Shown in pieces: positions 29,745 to 37,670 of a stretch of 46,734 bases of DNA (position 1 is the stretch's first letter; the number at the start of each line of letters is the position of its first letter). Source of the DNA: a virus. The stretch covers positions 1 to 46,734 of the IMG/VR virus record IMGVR_UViG_3300009168_000024, one strand, 5' to 3'. A model generated the notes under the pieces. That model did not search any database. It saw nothing but the letters and a program-made list of their open reading frames with translations, and had not been told where the DNA came from. The position numbers and the translations under genes were made by a program.

Positions 29745-30202
29745 CCATGACGGTGTTCGTCCCGGGCGACGCCGTACCTCAAGGCTCGATGCGTGCCATC
29801 CAAGGGAAGCACGCCCGGTTCCCTTCGGTGGTCGCATCGAACAAGCAGCACCTCGCCGAATGGCGGGCGCAGATGGCCGCGTACATCAAGCGGTATGTGC
29901 CGGTCGACAGCATGCCCAAGGACGTGCGCTATGCAGTGCGCATCGAGTTCGCCCTGCGTCGTCCGTCCACCCACTACCTCCCACCCAACAGCAAGCGGAC
30001 CCAGCCCGAGTTGCGTGAGAACGCACCGATGTGGGTCGAACGCCCGCCCGACCTCGACAAGTTGGTGCGTGCCGTTCTCGACGCCACCACCGACGCCGGT
30101 GTGTGGAACGACGACGCGCAGGTTGTCCACCTCGTGGCCAACAAGAAGTACGCCGACGACCCCGCATCCGTTGGGGTCACCATCACCTACTCAGGAGCAT
30201 GA
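29741..30202 (+). CDS. RusA-like Holliday junction resolvase
   Basis: 153 residues, close to the usual 120-150 of RusA. The family signature is complete: [16 protein letters not shown] with Asp 104, Asp 106 and Asp 114, VWNDDAQV with Asp 124/125, and the following Lys 135/136. N-terminal basic strands ([17 protein letters not shown]) match the DNA-binding part. It would cleave branched recombination or replication intermediates before packaging. GTGA start overlap with the HTH gene. Confidence 0.88.
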   Translation: MTMTVFVPGDAVPQGSMRAIQGKHARFPSVVASNKQHLAEWRAQMAAYIKRYVPVDSMPKDVRYAVRIEFALRRPSTHYLPPNSKRTQPELRENAPMWVERPPDLDKLVRAVLDATTDAGVWNDDAQVVHLVANKKYADDPASVGVTITYSGA

Positions 30203-30206
30203 CCAC

Positions 30207-30962
30207 GTGAAGAGACTCACCGCCGGGCTGGCACTCGTCAGCCTCATCCTCGCTGGCATCGTGGTGCCGGTGGCTGCGGCCAATGCCAAGGTCACCATCT
30301 GTCACTCGACCTCATCCGAGGGCAATCCCTTCGTCGCCATCACCGTCGACGAGAACAGCGGGTACACCCCACACCTGTCGGACAACCCGGGGAACAGCCC
30401 ACTGGCTGGCCACGAGCAGGACTTCCTGCTGCCGGGTGAGCAGACGGCACAGGACTGCGAGGATGCGGCCAACCCGGAGCCGACGCCGACGCCGACGCCT
30501 GCCCCCACGGCAACACCGACGCCGGAGCCGACTCCGACACCGGAGCCTACGCCAACCCCGGCCCCTACACCCACGCCTGCCCCTACACCCACGCCTGCGC
30601 CCACCGCTACGCCGACGCCGCCCCCGGGTGGTCAGTTCAGCCTGCCGGTGTTCACGCTGGCCTGTGGTGGCACGCTGACGGTCAGCAACTTCGCCTTCGC
30701 CAACGTGGATGACGTGTTCATCACACCCGGTGACCTCGTCATCGACGTGGATGGCGTGTACCCGCTGGCTGTCGGTGAGTACATCGCCTACGGGCGCATC
30801 GCCGGTGAGCAGGTGACCGCCGAGGTCAACTTCACCATCGAGGCGTGCCCGGTCACGCCGACCCCGACGCCGACCATCCCGCCGGTCGAGCCGACGCCGA
30901 CTCCTGTCGTGCCGACGCCGACTCCGGCCCAGCCTACCCTTCCGCCCACCGACACCGAGTAG
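30207..30962 (+). CDS. Secreted Thr-Pro-rich two-domain protein (251 aa)
   Basis: GTG start with AGGAG upstream. A clear signal peptide spans 1-27 ([26 protein letters not shown]). The first domain (28-90) begins [20 protein letters not shown] and contains Cys and His spacing seen in bacterial secreted ICHxT...NP...H domains. A long (Pro-Thr)-rich linker (about 90-145) follows, then a beta-rich domain (about 147-215, with cysteines) and a second Pro-Thr tail. It is predicted outside the cell membrane, attached to or released from the wall. A phage-made exported protein in the early block could alter the cell surface, for example in superinfection exclusion; that is inference. Confidence 0.7.
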   Translation: MKRLTAGLALVSLILAGIVVPVAAANAKVTICHSTSSEGNPFVAITVDENSGYTPHLSDNPGNSPLAGHEQDFLLPGEQTAQDCEDAANPEPTPTPTPAPTATPTPEPTPTPEPTPTPAPTPTPAPTPTPAPTATPTPPPGGQFSLPVFTLACGGTLTVSNFAFANVDDVFITPGDLVIDVDGVYPLAVGEYIAYGRIAGEQVTAEVNFTIEACPVTPTPTPTIPPVEPTPTPVVPTPTPAQPTLPPTDTE

Positions 30963-30968
30963 TACATC

Positions 30969-30997
30969 AGGGCCCGGCCACACTGTGGTCGGGCCCT
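30969..30997 (+). terminator. Hairpin terminator after secreted protein gene
   Basis: 12-bp stem (AGGGCCCGGCCA with TGGTCGGGCCCT, one G-U pair) and loop CACTG start 7 bases after the stop. No clear T-run follows. Confidence 0.6.
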
Positions 30998-31018
30998 ACC
31001 TGTATCCCGAGGAGAACC

Positions 31019-31252
31019 ATGGCTACCAACCCGCTGGAAGCAGAGCAGACCACGCCACCGATGTCGGTGACCATCGTGCGGGCAACGCACGACCTCACCG
31101 GGACCGACGCCCGGCTCACGCTCCGCCTCCTGTTCGCCCTGCTGGTCATCGCCGTGACCGGAAGCACCGCCCCCTTCCCGTACGTCCTGTTCTTCATGGC
31201 CGCACTGGTCATCGTGTGCGTCGAGGTCGCCCGTCTGGCATGGAAGAAGTGA
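31019..31252 (+). CDS. Small two-pass membrane protein (77 aa)
   Basis: The ATG directly follows GAGGAGAACC. The N-terminal 30 residues are polar (MSVTIVRATHDLTGTD), then come two hydrophobic segments (about 36-52 and 54-71) and a Lys-Lys end. Overlaps the exonuclease gene start by 13 bases. Function unknown. Confidence 0.65.
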   Translation: MATNPLEAEQTTPPMSVTIVRATHDLTGTDARLTLRLLFALLVIAVTGSTAPFPYVLFFMAALVIVCVEVARLAWKK

Positions 31253-32061
31253 CGGTCGAGGCCCAGCCCCTGTTCGAACCACGCAACGCACGGACCAGCG
31301 AGGACGGGCTGCGGTTCTACACGTGGAACGGCATCGAGTACCCGTCGGTCACCACCATCCGGCGCATGGCCGGGGTGCCCTTCCCCCTCCTGCAGTGGAC
31401 GGTCACGCAGGTGGTCAACCGGGCGGTCGACCAACTCGGTGACCTCAACCGCATCGTCGACCGGGACGACGACGATGTCCGGCAGGCAGCCAAGACGTGG
31501 CTGCGCAAGGCGTCGACCGAGGAGCGCGACCGTGCGGCCAACCTCGGCAAGCGCATCCACGCTGCGGCCACCGACGGGGTGAAGGCAGGCTCGGCACCCG
31601 CCGACATCGCCCTGTTCCTGCGCCAGTTCGAAGACTGGCTGACGGTCAGCGGCTTTGAGATTCTGGCCGTCGAGCGACAGGTCTTCAACCTCACGCTCGG
31701 CTACGCCGGGTCGTTCGACCTGTTTGGGAAGTTCAAGTCCGGCCACATCGGCGTGGTCGACATCAAGTCGGGGAAGAACACCTACCCGGAGCATTGCCTG
31801 CAGTGCTGCGCGTATGCCCTCGGTGAGTTCATCGGGGAGAACGACGTGGTCGACACGGTGTTGACCGCACAACTCCACGATGCCAGCCGCATCGGCATCC
31901 TCCACCTCCGGCCCAATGGCTGGGCGTTCGAAGAGGTGCGCGTCGACCGTGACCTCATCATGTCCTTCCGTGGCCTGCTGACCTACGCCAAGTGGGCGTA
32001 CGCCAACCCCAAGGTGGACTCCCTGCTGCGTGACCGGCAGAGTGGGGCCATCACGTGGTGA
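31240..32061 (+). CDS. Cas4/RecB-like PD-(D/E)XK exonuclease
   Basis: 273 residues. The signature is GKRIHAA (His 107), VERQV (Glu 145), GSFDLFG (Asp 160) and VVDIKSGK (Asp 174, Lys 176), with QxxxY in YPEHCLQCCAY (Gln 188, Tyr 192). These are the metal-binding and catalytic residues of the Cas4/RecB-type nuclease fold. No cysteine cluster for an iron-sulphur centre is evident, so it is closer to phage PD-(D/E)XK exonucleases than to true Cas4. With SSB and RusA it would form the recombination set. GTGA overlap with the next gene. Confidence 0.82.
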   Translation: MEEVTVEAQPLFEPRNARTSEDGLRFYTWNGIEYPSVTTIRRMAGVPFPLLQWTVTQVVNRAVDQLGDLNRIVDRDDDDVRQAAKTWLRKASTEERDRAANLGKRIHAAATDGVKAGSAPADIALFLRQFEDWLTVSGFEILAVERQVFNLTLGYAGSFDLFGKFKSGHIGVVDIKSGKNTYPEHCLQCCAYALGEFIGENDVVDTVLTAQLHDASRIGILHLRPNGWAFEEVRVDRDLIMSFRGLLTYAKWAYANPKVDSLLRDRQSGAITW

Positions 32062-32273
32062 ACATGTGCCGCCACAAGAAGCCGGAGACGGACTGCGACT
32101 ACTGCACCACCTCGATGGCGTGGGCCATCGTCAAGGACAGCAAGGGCATGCGCGATACAGGCCACGACCGTGCCGTCCGTTGGGCCCGGGCGTATCTGGA
32201 ACTGGATGACCAGCCGGTCATCGTCGGCACGAGGAGGACGCATGGACAGCCCGGCGAAGGCGCGGACGACTAG
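32058..32273 (+). CDS. Small Cys/His protein (71 aa)
   Basis: GTGA overlap with the exonuclease gene. The N terminus MNMCRHKKPETDCDYC has Cys/His spacing (C-x-H...C-x2-C) typical of a zinc knuckle. The rest is helical (AVRWARAYLEL) and ends polar. It could bind nucleic acid. The next gene starts inside its 3' end in another frame. Confidence 0.65.
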   Translation: MNMCRHKKPETDCDYCTTSMAWAIVKDSKGMRDTGHDRAVRWARAYLELDDQPVIVGTRRTHGQPGEGADD

Positions 32274-32409
32274 CCCTTGGGAGTGCATGAAGCCTGAATG
32301 CAGCGCCGCCGTCCGACCCGACCCGCACACGACGTTCGACGCACGCTACACGACGGGCAAGTGCAAGACCCACGGCAAGGTGGTGCTGGTCAGGAGGGTG
32401 GGTGCGTGA
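32242..32409 (+). CDS. Small Cys-rich protein (55 aa)
   Basis: The ATG follows a strong GAGGAGG and overlaps the previous gene by 32 bases. CMKPEC near residue 15 and KCKTHGK near 40 give a C-x4-C...C-x2-H pattern, which may form a small zinc ribbon. Basic C terminus (VVLVRRVG). TGATG overlap with the next gene. Confidence 0.6.
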   Translation: MDSPAKARTTSPWECMKPECSAAVRPDPHTTFDARYTTGKCKTHGKVVLVRRVGA

Positions 32410-32648
32410 TGGACGAGGAGCGTGAGCCCGATGGCTACGTCCTGTGCCACGGTGAGGGCATGGTGTGGGGCCCGCTGCCAGATGCCGACTTCCTCATCGC
32501 GGTGATGGATGCCATGACCTGTGACTGCATCAAGTCGGTCCGCCCGGTGTACTTCCCGATGGGCGTGAGCATGCACTTCCACCCACCTGAGCAGACGCTA
32601 CAGGCTGCAGCGTGGGCTGACGCCACAAACTCGCGACTCGTACACTAG
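32409..32648 (+). CDS. Small hypothetical protein, last early gene (79 aa)
   Basis: The start overlaps the stop of the previous gene (TGATG). Contains DCIKSVRPVYFPMGVSMHFHPPEQTLQAAAW, with a DADFLIAVMDAM helix and scattered Cys/His. No family recognised. Its stop lies 6 bases before the terminator that ends the early block. Confidence 0.6.
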   Translation: MDEEREPDGYVLCHGEGMVWGPLPDADFLIAVMDAMTCDCIKSVRPVYFPMGVSMHFHPPEQTLQAAAWADATNSRLVH

Positions 32649-32654
32649 GCGCGA

Positions 32655-32695
32655 CGAGAGCCCGAACCTGTTCCCCCGGCAGGTCCGGGCTCTCG
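32655..32695. terminator. Bidirectional terminator between convergent blocks
   Basis: A 16-bp stem with one mismatch (CGAGAGCCCGAACCTG against CAGGTCCGGGCTCTCG) and a 9-base loop lie between the last plus-strand gene and the last minus-strand gene. No T-runs on either side, as is common in high-GC genomes. Confidence 0.75.
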
Positions 32696-32718
32696 GCATG
32701 TCCGGGGTGCAGCCCCGG

Positions 32719-33126
32719 CTAGGACTTCGACTTGGGGGTGGGCTGCTTGCCCTGCTCGGACCGCTTCGACTGCTGCCGGGCCTCGGCCTCGTCACGAGCC
32801 TGCTGCGAACGAGCGTTGCCGCCCGTCTCGCTCGGGTCCGGCACGTCCGGCTCCGCCGGAGGCGCGTCCTTGCGGTTGGGGTCGAGCGCGTTCTGGGCCT
32901 GCTCGGACGGCTGCCCGATGTGGCCGACGGCACGCTCGGCCATCGCCTCACGCTCGGCCTTGGCCTCCTCCTCGCGGGCCTCGCGGGCCTCCATCGTCTC
33001 GGCCAACTCGGCCTCGCGGATGTCGGCAGCCTCCTGCTCGGTCAGTTCCTCGGCAGGCTCCGCGCCACGCCGGGAGGTGACCGGCTGGGACTGCTGGGTG
33101 GTGCTGCCTTCGGGTGTGGTGGACAT
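32719..33126 (-). CDS. Charged low-complexity protein, last late gene (135 aa)
   Basis: Very rich in Glu, Ala, Gln and Arg with a long helical or coiled-coil run at about 25-65 (EQEAADIREAELAETMEAREAREEE-like pattern), flanked by Pro/Ser/Gln-rich disordered ends, finishing PTPKSKS. No membrane segment or motif. Position after the lysis genes gives no firm hint. Possibly a structural filler or chaperone; function unknown. Confidence 0.65.
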   Translation of the reverse strand: MSTTPEGSTTQQSQPVTSRRGAEPAEELTEQEAADIREAELAETMEAREAREEEAKAEREAMAERAVGHIGQPSEQAQNALDPNRKDAPPAEPDVPDPSETGGNARSQQARDEAEARQQSKRSEQGKQPTPKSKS

Positions 33127-33135
33127 GACGCCCTC

Positions 33136-33291
33136 CTACTTCTTCTTCTTCGTGTCCTTGCTGTTGGCGTAACGAGCCTTGACGCTCGCATCGGCCTTGG
33201 CCTTGGTGTCGGAGTGACCGACCTTCTTGCCAGTGTCGGACTTCACGATGTCGTAGCCCTCACCACTGGCCTTCTTCGTCTTCCAAGGCAT
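33136..33291 (-). CDS. Small Lys-rich conserved phage protein (51 aa)
   Basis: Begins MPWKTKKASGEGYDIVKSD and continues TGKKVGHSDTKAKADASVKARYAN, ending in four lysines. The pattern YxIVxxxTGKxVGxHxTKxxAxxxxxALYAN is one I recognise from short proteins widespread in actinobacterial and other phages, of unknown function. GAGGACGCC precedes the ATG. Sits between other small late genes. Confidence 0.65.
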   Translation of the reverse strand: MPWKTKKASGEGYDIVKSDTGKKVGHSDTKAKADASVKARYANSKDTKKKK

Positions 33292-33300
33292 GGCGTCCTC

Positions 33301-33663
33301 CTAGACGCTAACCACCCCGACCTGCCCGCCGGACAGTTCCTGCCCGTCGTTGTAGGCCAGTCGACCAGTGCCCGGGGCACCCGGGGTGTAGGTGACGACG
33401 ACCGTCTGACCGGCGGTCAGGTTCGGTGCGGTCAACGTGACCGAGAGGATGCTCCCGGCGGTCGCGACCGACGCGATGCTTCGGGCCACGCCATTGACCG
33501 TGGCCGTGAACTGTCCGGCGCTGGGCTGCGGTGCAGCACGGAGCGCCCTCGCATAGGTGAAGTTGGCCACCACTGCGCCAGCCGGGGCGGACCCGGACTT
33601 CTCGGAGGCGACCCCGCCTCCAGCCCAGCCGAACCATCCGGCTCGGATAGCGTATGCACCCAT
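33301..33663 (-). CDS. Beta-rich small protein (120 aa), possible head/tail decoration
   Basis: ATGA overlap with the holin gene. After a Gly/Trp-rich N terminus there is an Ig-like alternation of strands (QFTATVNGVARSIAS, SILSVTLTAPNLTAGQTVVVTYTPG). The segment resembles bacterial Ig-like surface modules where VTYTPG closes the fold. No signal peptide. It could decorate the virion or bind the cell surface. Confidence 0.6.
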   Translation of the reverse strand: MGAYAIRAGWFGWAGGGVASEKSGSAPAGAVVANFTYARALRAAPQPSAGQFTATVNGVARSIASVATAGSILSVTLTAPNLTAGQTVVVTYTPGAPGTGRLAYNDGQELSGGQVGVVSV

Positions 33664-33842
33664 CAGACTTCCTCCTTGCTACCACGCCACGCGATGGCGA
33701 ACAGAACCGTTGCAATCGCAGCGAGGACTGCGCCTCGCTCGTTCACGCCCACCTGCCCCGGCGTCAGGATTGCGCCCACCAGCACCAGACAGATGGCGAT
33801 GAGCGCGAACTGCGCCGCAGACTTGGGCGTGAGGTGCGGCAT
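33663..33842 (-). CDS. Putative holin (59 aa)
   Basis: ATGA start overlap with the upstream peptidase gene fixes the start at 33842; an earlier ATG at 33887 would overlap that gene by 46 bases. Two hydrophobic helices (about 10-25, AAQFALIAICLVLVGAIL; about 36-50, AVLAAIATVLFAIAW) and a charged C terminus (RGSKEEV) are the usual features of small phage holins. Location directly after the lysin supports a role in timed membrane permeabilisation. Confidence 0.65.
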   Translation of the reverse strand: MPHLTPKSAAQFALIAICLVLVGAILTPGQVGVNERGAVLAAIATVLFAIAWRGSKEEV

Positions 33843-34867
33843 CAGGTGGCGGAGCCGGGTGACCCAGCGAGCAGCCACTCGCGCCACTCCTCGTCACGAG
33901 CGGCGGTGTCGCCCGTGGTCGGTGGGTTGGGCGCGTAGTTGGCAGCCGCTGCCAGCAGCAGGCCCGCCTCCTCACTGCCCGGGATGACCACGAGGTAGGC
34001 CGGGTCGCCCTTGTACTTGCCGTCGGTGATGGTCACCAACTCGTAGACGTTGCGGACGAGCCCGACGGTGGTGTCGTGGAACTCCCCGTCGGAGCAGGCG
34101 ATGATGCTCACATCCGCCGTCACCGTCGCCTTGCCGATGGCTGCACTGGTCGGCTTGAAGGTTGGTCCCACGTCGTCGGTCCCTCCCGATGTCGCCAGTG
34201 GCTGGCGGTTGGTGGTGGTGAACATGATGGGCAGGTACCCGCCGGTGTCCTCGGGGTCGTCGACGGTGTCCTCGCTGACCGGCATTTCTCGACCCGGCTG
34301 GTACAGGCGCATGAGCAGGCGGGCTGCGACACGCAGCAGGGTGACGGTCGGCTCGCGCATGCCGGTCTGCTCACGCACCCGTCGACCCCAGTCCTCGGCT
34401 GCCTTGCGCAACTCGGCCTCGCTGATGCGCACCCACTTGGCCGGTAGACACCACGGGTCGGACACCAGCCACTTGCTGCCGTCGAAGTCCGGGTGGACGT
34501 AGATGTTGTGGCCGTACCTGCCACCGCCCGAGATGCAGCCGGAGAACAGCAGCGCATGCCACACGTCGAGGTTGACTCCACGCCCCTCACGCAAGGCGAC
34601 CATGACGCTGGCCCATGAGCCGCCGTCCTTGATGACGAGGCTCTGCTTGAAACCACGCTGCCACGCTTCCTTGGCATCGTCGCTCCCGGTGCCACCGGAC
34701 TGGTCGGTGGTGAACGAGCGCATCTTCCCGGCGGTGCTGGTCCTTGCCCCCACCGTGTGGAAGTCAACGCCGGTCGAGATGCTGGCCATCCGGCAGTTTG
34801 CGTTTTGGAGCGTGGTGTTATCACGCTGCGTGACGGGCTTGGGTCGACGCTTGGGTGTCTGGGTCAT
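33842..34867 (-). CDS. C39-like cysteine peptidase, probable endolysin
   Basis: 341 residues. A papain-like/C39 triad is visible: Cys 25 in NANCRMAS, His 120 in RYGHNIYVH, and Asp 137 in WLVSDPW, with spacing normal for C39-type domains. Residues after about 175 form a linker. A C-terminal region (about 215-310, beta-prone, GVTADVSIIACSDGEFHDTTVG-like and YELVTITDGKYKGDPAYLVV) could be an SH3-like wall-binding domain. Genes for a coiled-coil protein and a holin flank it with ATGA overlaps. Peptide cleavage in cell wall cross-links is the likely role; a virion maturation peptidase is the alternative. Confidence 0.6.
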   Translation of the reverse strand: MTQTPKRRPKPVTQRDNTTLQNANCRMASISTGVDFHTVGARTSTAGKMRSFTTDQSGGTGSDDAKEAWQRGFKQSLVIKDGGSWASVMVALREGRGVNLDVWHALLFSGCISGGGRYGHNIYVHPDFDGSKWLVSDPWCLPAKWVRISEAELRKAAEDWGRRVREQTGMREPTVTLLRVAARLLMRLYQPGREMPVSEDTVDDPEDTGGYLPIMFTTTNRQPLATSGGTDDVGPTFKPTSAAIGKATVTADVSIIACSDGEFHDTTVGLVRNVYELVTITDGKYKGDPAYLVVIPGSEEAGLLLAAAANYAPNPPTTGDTAARDEEWREWLLAGSPGSAT

Positions 34868-35037
34868 GTCGGTACGACCTCGCGCTTGCTCGCACCGTTC
34901 CGGTCGAACTCCAGCGTGGCCCGCAGCCGCTCGTTCTCGGCCTCCAACTCCGCTACTCGTGCGTGCAACAGGGCGTTCTCGACGACGCGTTCCCCGAGCA
35001 TTGCCAGCACCGTGGTCAGGTCAGCCTGTAGTTCCAT
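34864..35037 (-). CDS. Small coiled-coil protein (57 aa)
   Basis: ATGA overlaps on both sides. Leu/Ala/Glu heptads run through most of the length (LTTVLAMLGERVVENALLHARVAELEAENERLRATLEF), predicting a dimeric or trimeric coiled coil, with a basic polar C terminus. Its place between fibre and lysin genes suggests a fibre chaperone or lysis accessory protein. Function unknown. Confidence 0.65.
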   Translation of the reverse strand: MELQADLTTVLAMLGERVVENALLHARVAELEAENERLRATLEFDRNGASKREVVPT

Positions 35038-36215
35038 CACGCTCCAATCAATCCGTGGGCGATGAGGTCGTCGATGAGCGCCTTCACCCGCTCGGCCAGC
35101 AGGGGCAGGGTCACCGACGAGGTCACGAACGTGGTCCGGGTGGCGGTCCCGGTGGCCGCAGCCCAGCCAGTCTTGCGTGAGCCGACGACCTGCGTACTGG
35201 CGTACTTGTAGGACGCACCACCACCGACGATGTTGAACGAGTCGCCCGACGCGAGGGACAACTCGTTCGCCGCAGTCCGCGAGAGGACCACATCCTGACC
35301 GGCATTGCCGGGGCCGAACCAGATGGCGCTGCCGGTCGCGTCACCGCGCAGGATGGTGCGCAGACCGGTGTCACCGGCCACCATCAGCCCGACGTACGAC
35401 GACTGCCCGGCGGTGGACTCGACGGTGATAGACGACGACGCAGCAGCACCACCGCTGGAGAACCTGACTGACCCAGCCGAGTCACGGGACACCACGATGT
35501 CCTGTGCCGTCGTGCCACCGGGGCCAAGCATCAGCCTGCCATACCCCGACGCATCGAGGCCCAACGATGCTCGTGGCTGGTTGTCGCCAGTGACCATGGC
35601 GAACAGCGAGAAGACGGCAGCCGCCGAGTTGGCAGCGACCCCGAAGCGGGCGCTGGCCGAGTCGCCAGTGACGACCATCCGCTCGTCTTGGTCGGAGGTG
35701 AGGCGAACGGTTCCCGCCGTGCCCCGGCGCATGTACAACTGCGGGTTGTCGAGGTTGTCGAGGGCGAGGGCGAGGCGATAGTTCGCATCCCCTACGACCT
35801 TGACGCCGACGTGCTGGGTCAGGGAAGCCACCCCGACGGGGCGAGCAACGACGAACAGCGGACCGCTCCCGCCCACGCCCTCCAGCGTCACCGACCGGGA
35901 CGAGTCCCGGTAGAGCGAGACATCTTGGGCATTGGTCCCACCTGCCCCGAACCTGATGCGTGCCCTGTCGCTGCTATCGAGTCCAGACCAGAAGCGGTAC
36001 TGGGCATCGCCAGCAATCTTGGCTTGGACAACGTGCTGGTCGAGGCCCGAGATTCCGTTCGGCTGGCTGACCTGCTCTGGCGTGAAGCCAGCAGGCACGG
36101 CATGCCGATGGTCAGCGAGTGCCGCGCTGACACCCGCTGACCCGATTGCCGCCACATCACCGACAGTGAGGGTGGTCGGTGATGTGCCGACGGTTCCGAG
36201 TTGGGGTCGAGGCAT
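35037..36215 (-). CDS. Tail fibre-like repeat protein (392 aa)
   Basis: ATGA overlap with the upstream fibre gene. The N terminus has LADHRHAVP, an often-seen fibre cap motif. The body is a series of about 55-residue beta-rich repeats with VSLYRDSSRSVTLEG, VVSRDSAGSVRFSSG and VVLSRTAANELSLASG, each preceded by IRFGAG/MLGPGG/IWFGPG turns. This indicates a trimeric beta-helix or prism. A C-terminal helix (LLAERVKALIDDLIAHG) may trimerise it. Probable receptor-binding or shaft protein. Confidence 0.75.
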   Translation of the reverse strand: MPRPQLGTVGTSPTTLTVGDVAAIGSAGVSAALADHRHAVPAGFTPEQVSQPNGISGLDQHVVQAKIAGDAQYRFWSGLDSSDRARIRFGAGGTNAQDVSLYRDSSRSVTLEGVGGSGPLFVVARPVGVASLTQHVGVKVVGDANYRLALALDNLDNPQLYMRRGTAGTVRLTSDQDERMVVTGDSASARFGVAANSAAAVFSLFAMVTGDNQPRASLGLDASGYGRLMLGPGGTTAQDIVVSRDSAGSVRFSSGGAAASSSITVESTAGQSSYVGLMVAGDTGLRTILRGDATGSAIWFGPGNAGQDVVLSRTAANELSLASGDSFNIVGGGASYKYASTQVVGSRKTGWAAATGTATRTTFVTSSVTLPLLAERVKALIDDLIAHGLIGA

Positions 36216-37384
36216 CAGCCCATCACCACGACGCGGTACTGGTTCGACGTGGGCGCAACCGCGTGGGCGATGCTCACCGTGTTGACGCTGGCCCGGGTCA
36301 CATCGACCTCGACCTCGACACCGTCCGACTTGCGGTACACCTGCACCACCACGTCGAGCGAGTTCAGGCTGTGGGTGATGGTGTACGCCAGCGCCGCACC
36401 GTCGCCGTAGTCCTGCGCGTAGCGCCCCATGAACCCGAGCGCCGTCTTGCTCGCACCGACCGTGGCCCCACCGGTACCACCATTGCCGACCGGCAGCGTA
36501 CCGGTCACGTCGGTCGTGAGGTTGACCGCACCGAACGCCGGGTCAGCGCCGGTCGCGCCTCGCAGGACGGTGCCCGTGGCACCAACAGCCAGCGCATCGA
36601 CGGCTGCCGTGCCCGAGCCGACCAGCACGCCGTGGTCGGTGAGCGAGGCCGCGCCCGTGCCACCGTGGGTCGGCAGCAGGACGCCGCCGTTCTCGATGCT
36701 GATGACGTTGCCCGCGACGGAGATGCCCGCACCAGCGGTGTAGGAAGTTCCCGCCCCAATCTGGGCGAAGGTCAGAGCCGTGGTGCCAAGCGTGATGGGG
36801 CTGGTCTGGTTGACCCACAGGGTGTCGGCAAGGGTCGAGCCCTCCTCGACGAACACCGCCGCACCGACCAGTTCAGCCCCCGTATCGGCATCAGTCGCCC
36901 GGGCTGGCGCACCCGAAGCCGCCACGATGTAGATGCCGTTCTCCGCACCGGCTGCTTGGTTCTTGATGAGGATGCGGTTGCCCGTGACGAGGGCCACGCC
37001 ATCGACCGTCTGGCCGTTGGCGAAGGACGACGCCAGCGTGCCCGCCGCAGCGGTCGCCACCCGGACGCTGTCCTTCCACGACAGGCCCTGCGCGAACGAG
37101 TCGACGTAGTTCTTGGTGGCCGCATCCTGTGCCCCGGACGGGTCGGTCACGTTGGTGATGCGCTGCGAGTTCATCGAGACAGGGGCAGTCGGTGCGGCCA
37201 ACTGGTCGAGCCGACCGAGGTCCAGCCATGCCGTCCCGTTCCAGAACCGGATGGTGGCGGACGCCGTGTTGTAGTAGGTCTGCCCCGTGACCGGCGAGCC
37301 CGGGTCCGACGCCAACTGCTGGAGTCGCAGGTTCAGCAACTCCAACTTGTTGAGGTCGATGGGGGTCAGGAACGAACGCGCCAT
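36215..37384 (-). CDS. Tail fibre protein (389 aa)
   Basis: The N-terminal RSFLTPIDLNKLELLNLRLQQL helix and RITNV...DAATKNYVD (about 75-95) are typical of phage tail fibre attachment repeats. Gly/Thr-rich segments with GGTGAASLTDHGVLVGSG and LPVGNGGTGGATVG turns suggest a beta-structured shaft. The C terminus ends in a small beta domain (SLDVVVQVYRKSDGVEVEV). Start ATG; overlaps the next fibre gene by one base in an ATGA. Confidence 0.8.
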   Translation of the reverse strand: MARSFLTPIDLNKLELLNLRLQQLASDPGSPVTGQTYYNTASATIRFWNGTAWLDLGRLDQLAAPTAPVSMNSQRITNVTDPSGAQDAATKNYVDSFAQGLSWKDSVRVATAAAGTLASSFANGQTVDGVALVTGNRILIKNQAAGAENGIYIVAASGAPARATDADTGAELVGAAVFVEEGSTLADTLWVNQTSPITLGTTALTFAQIGAGTSYTAGAGISVAGNVISIENGGVLLPTHGGTGAASLTDHGVLVGSGTAAVDALAVGATGTVLRGATGADPAFGAVNLTTDVTGTLPVGNGGTGGATVGASKTALGFMGRYAQDYGDGAALAYTITHSLNSLDVVVQVYRKSDGVEVEVDVTRASVNTVSIAHAVAPTSNQYRVVVMG

Positions 37385-37394
37385 GTCTTTCCTC

Positions 37395-37670
37395 CTACGA
37401 GCAGTCTGCCGTACCGGACACGGCGTAGGACAGTGTCAGGACCAACTGGTCCAAGGTCACATGGGCCACGGATACCTCGACCTGTGACCCGGCAGAGTCG
37501 AGGACGGAGACGACGGGGTGTCGTCCCAGCATGTGGTTGACGGTCCACGTCGTGGACGCGGTGGACTGAGTGTGGTGGTAGGAACTGTCACCGCCGCCAG
37601 CACCGGGGTGCGTGCCATCAGGGTCGAGCAAGTGCGCGTGCTTCGTCAGTCGGCTTGCGTAGTCAGCCAT
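37395..37670 (-). CDS. Small tail-associated protein (91 aa)
   Basis: The start at 37670 is fixed by an ATGA overlap with the tail tip gene. His-rich N terminus (KHAHLLDPDGTHPGAGGGDSSYHH), then a beta-prone domain (WTVNHMLGRHPVVSVLDSAGSQVEVSVAHVTLD) that resembles the terminal beta domain of the downstream fibre. Probably a fibre adaptor or small fibre. Family not established. Confidence 0.6.
   Translation of the reverse strand: MADYASRLTKHAHLLDPDGTHPGAGGGDSSYHHTQSTASTTWTVNHMLGRHPVVSVLDSAGSQVEVSVAHVTLDQLVLTLSYAVSGTADCS

Noticed and set aside
31240-32061. True Cas4 of a CRISPR system
   Set aside because: The four-cysteine iron-sulphur motif is not seen and there is no CRISPR array; phage exonuclease is the better label.
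32640-32648. TACACT as another early promoter
   Set aside because: These bases are the last codons and stop of the 79-aa gene and no gene follows on that strand.
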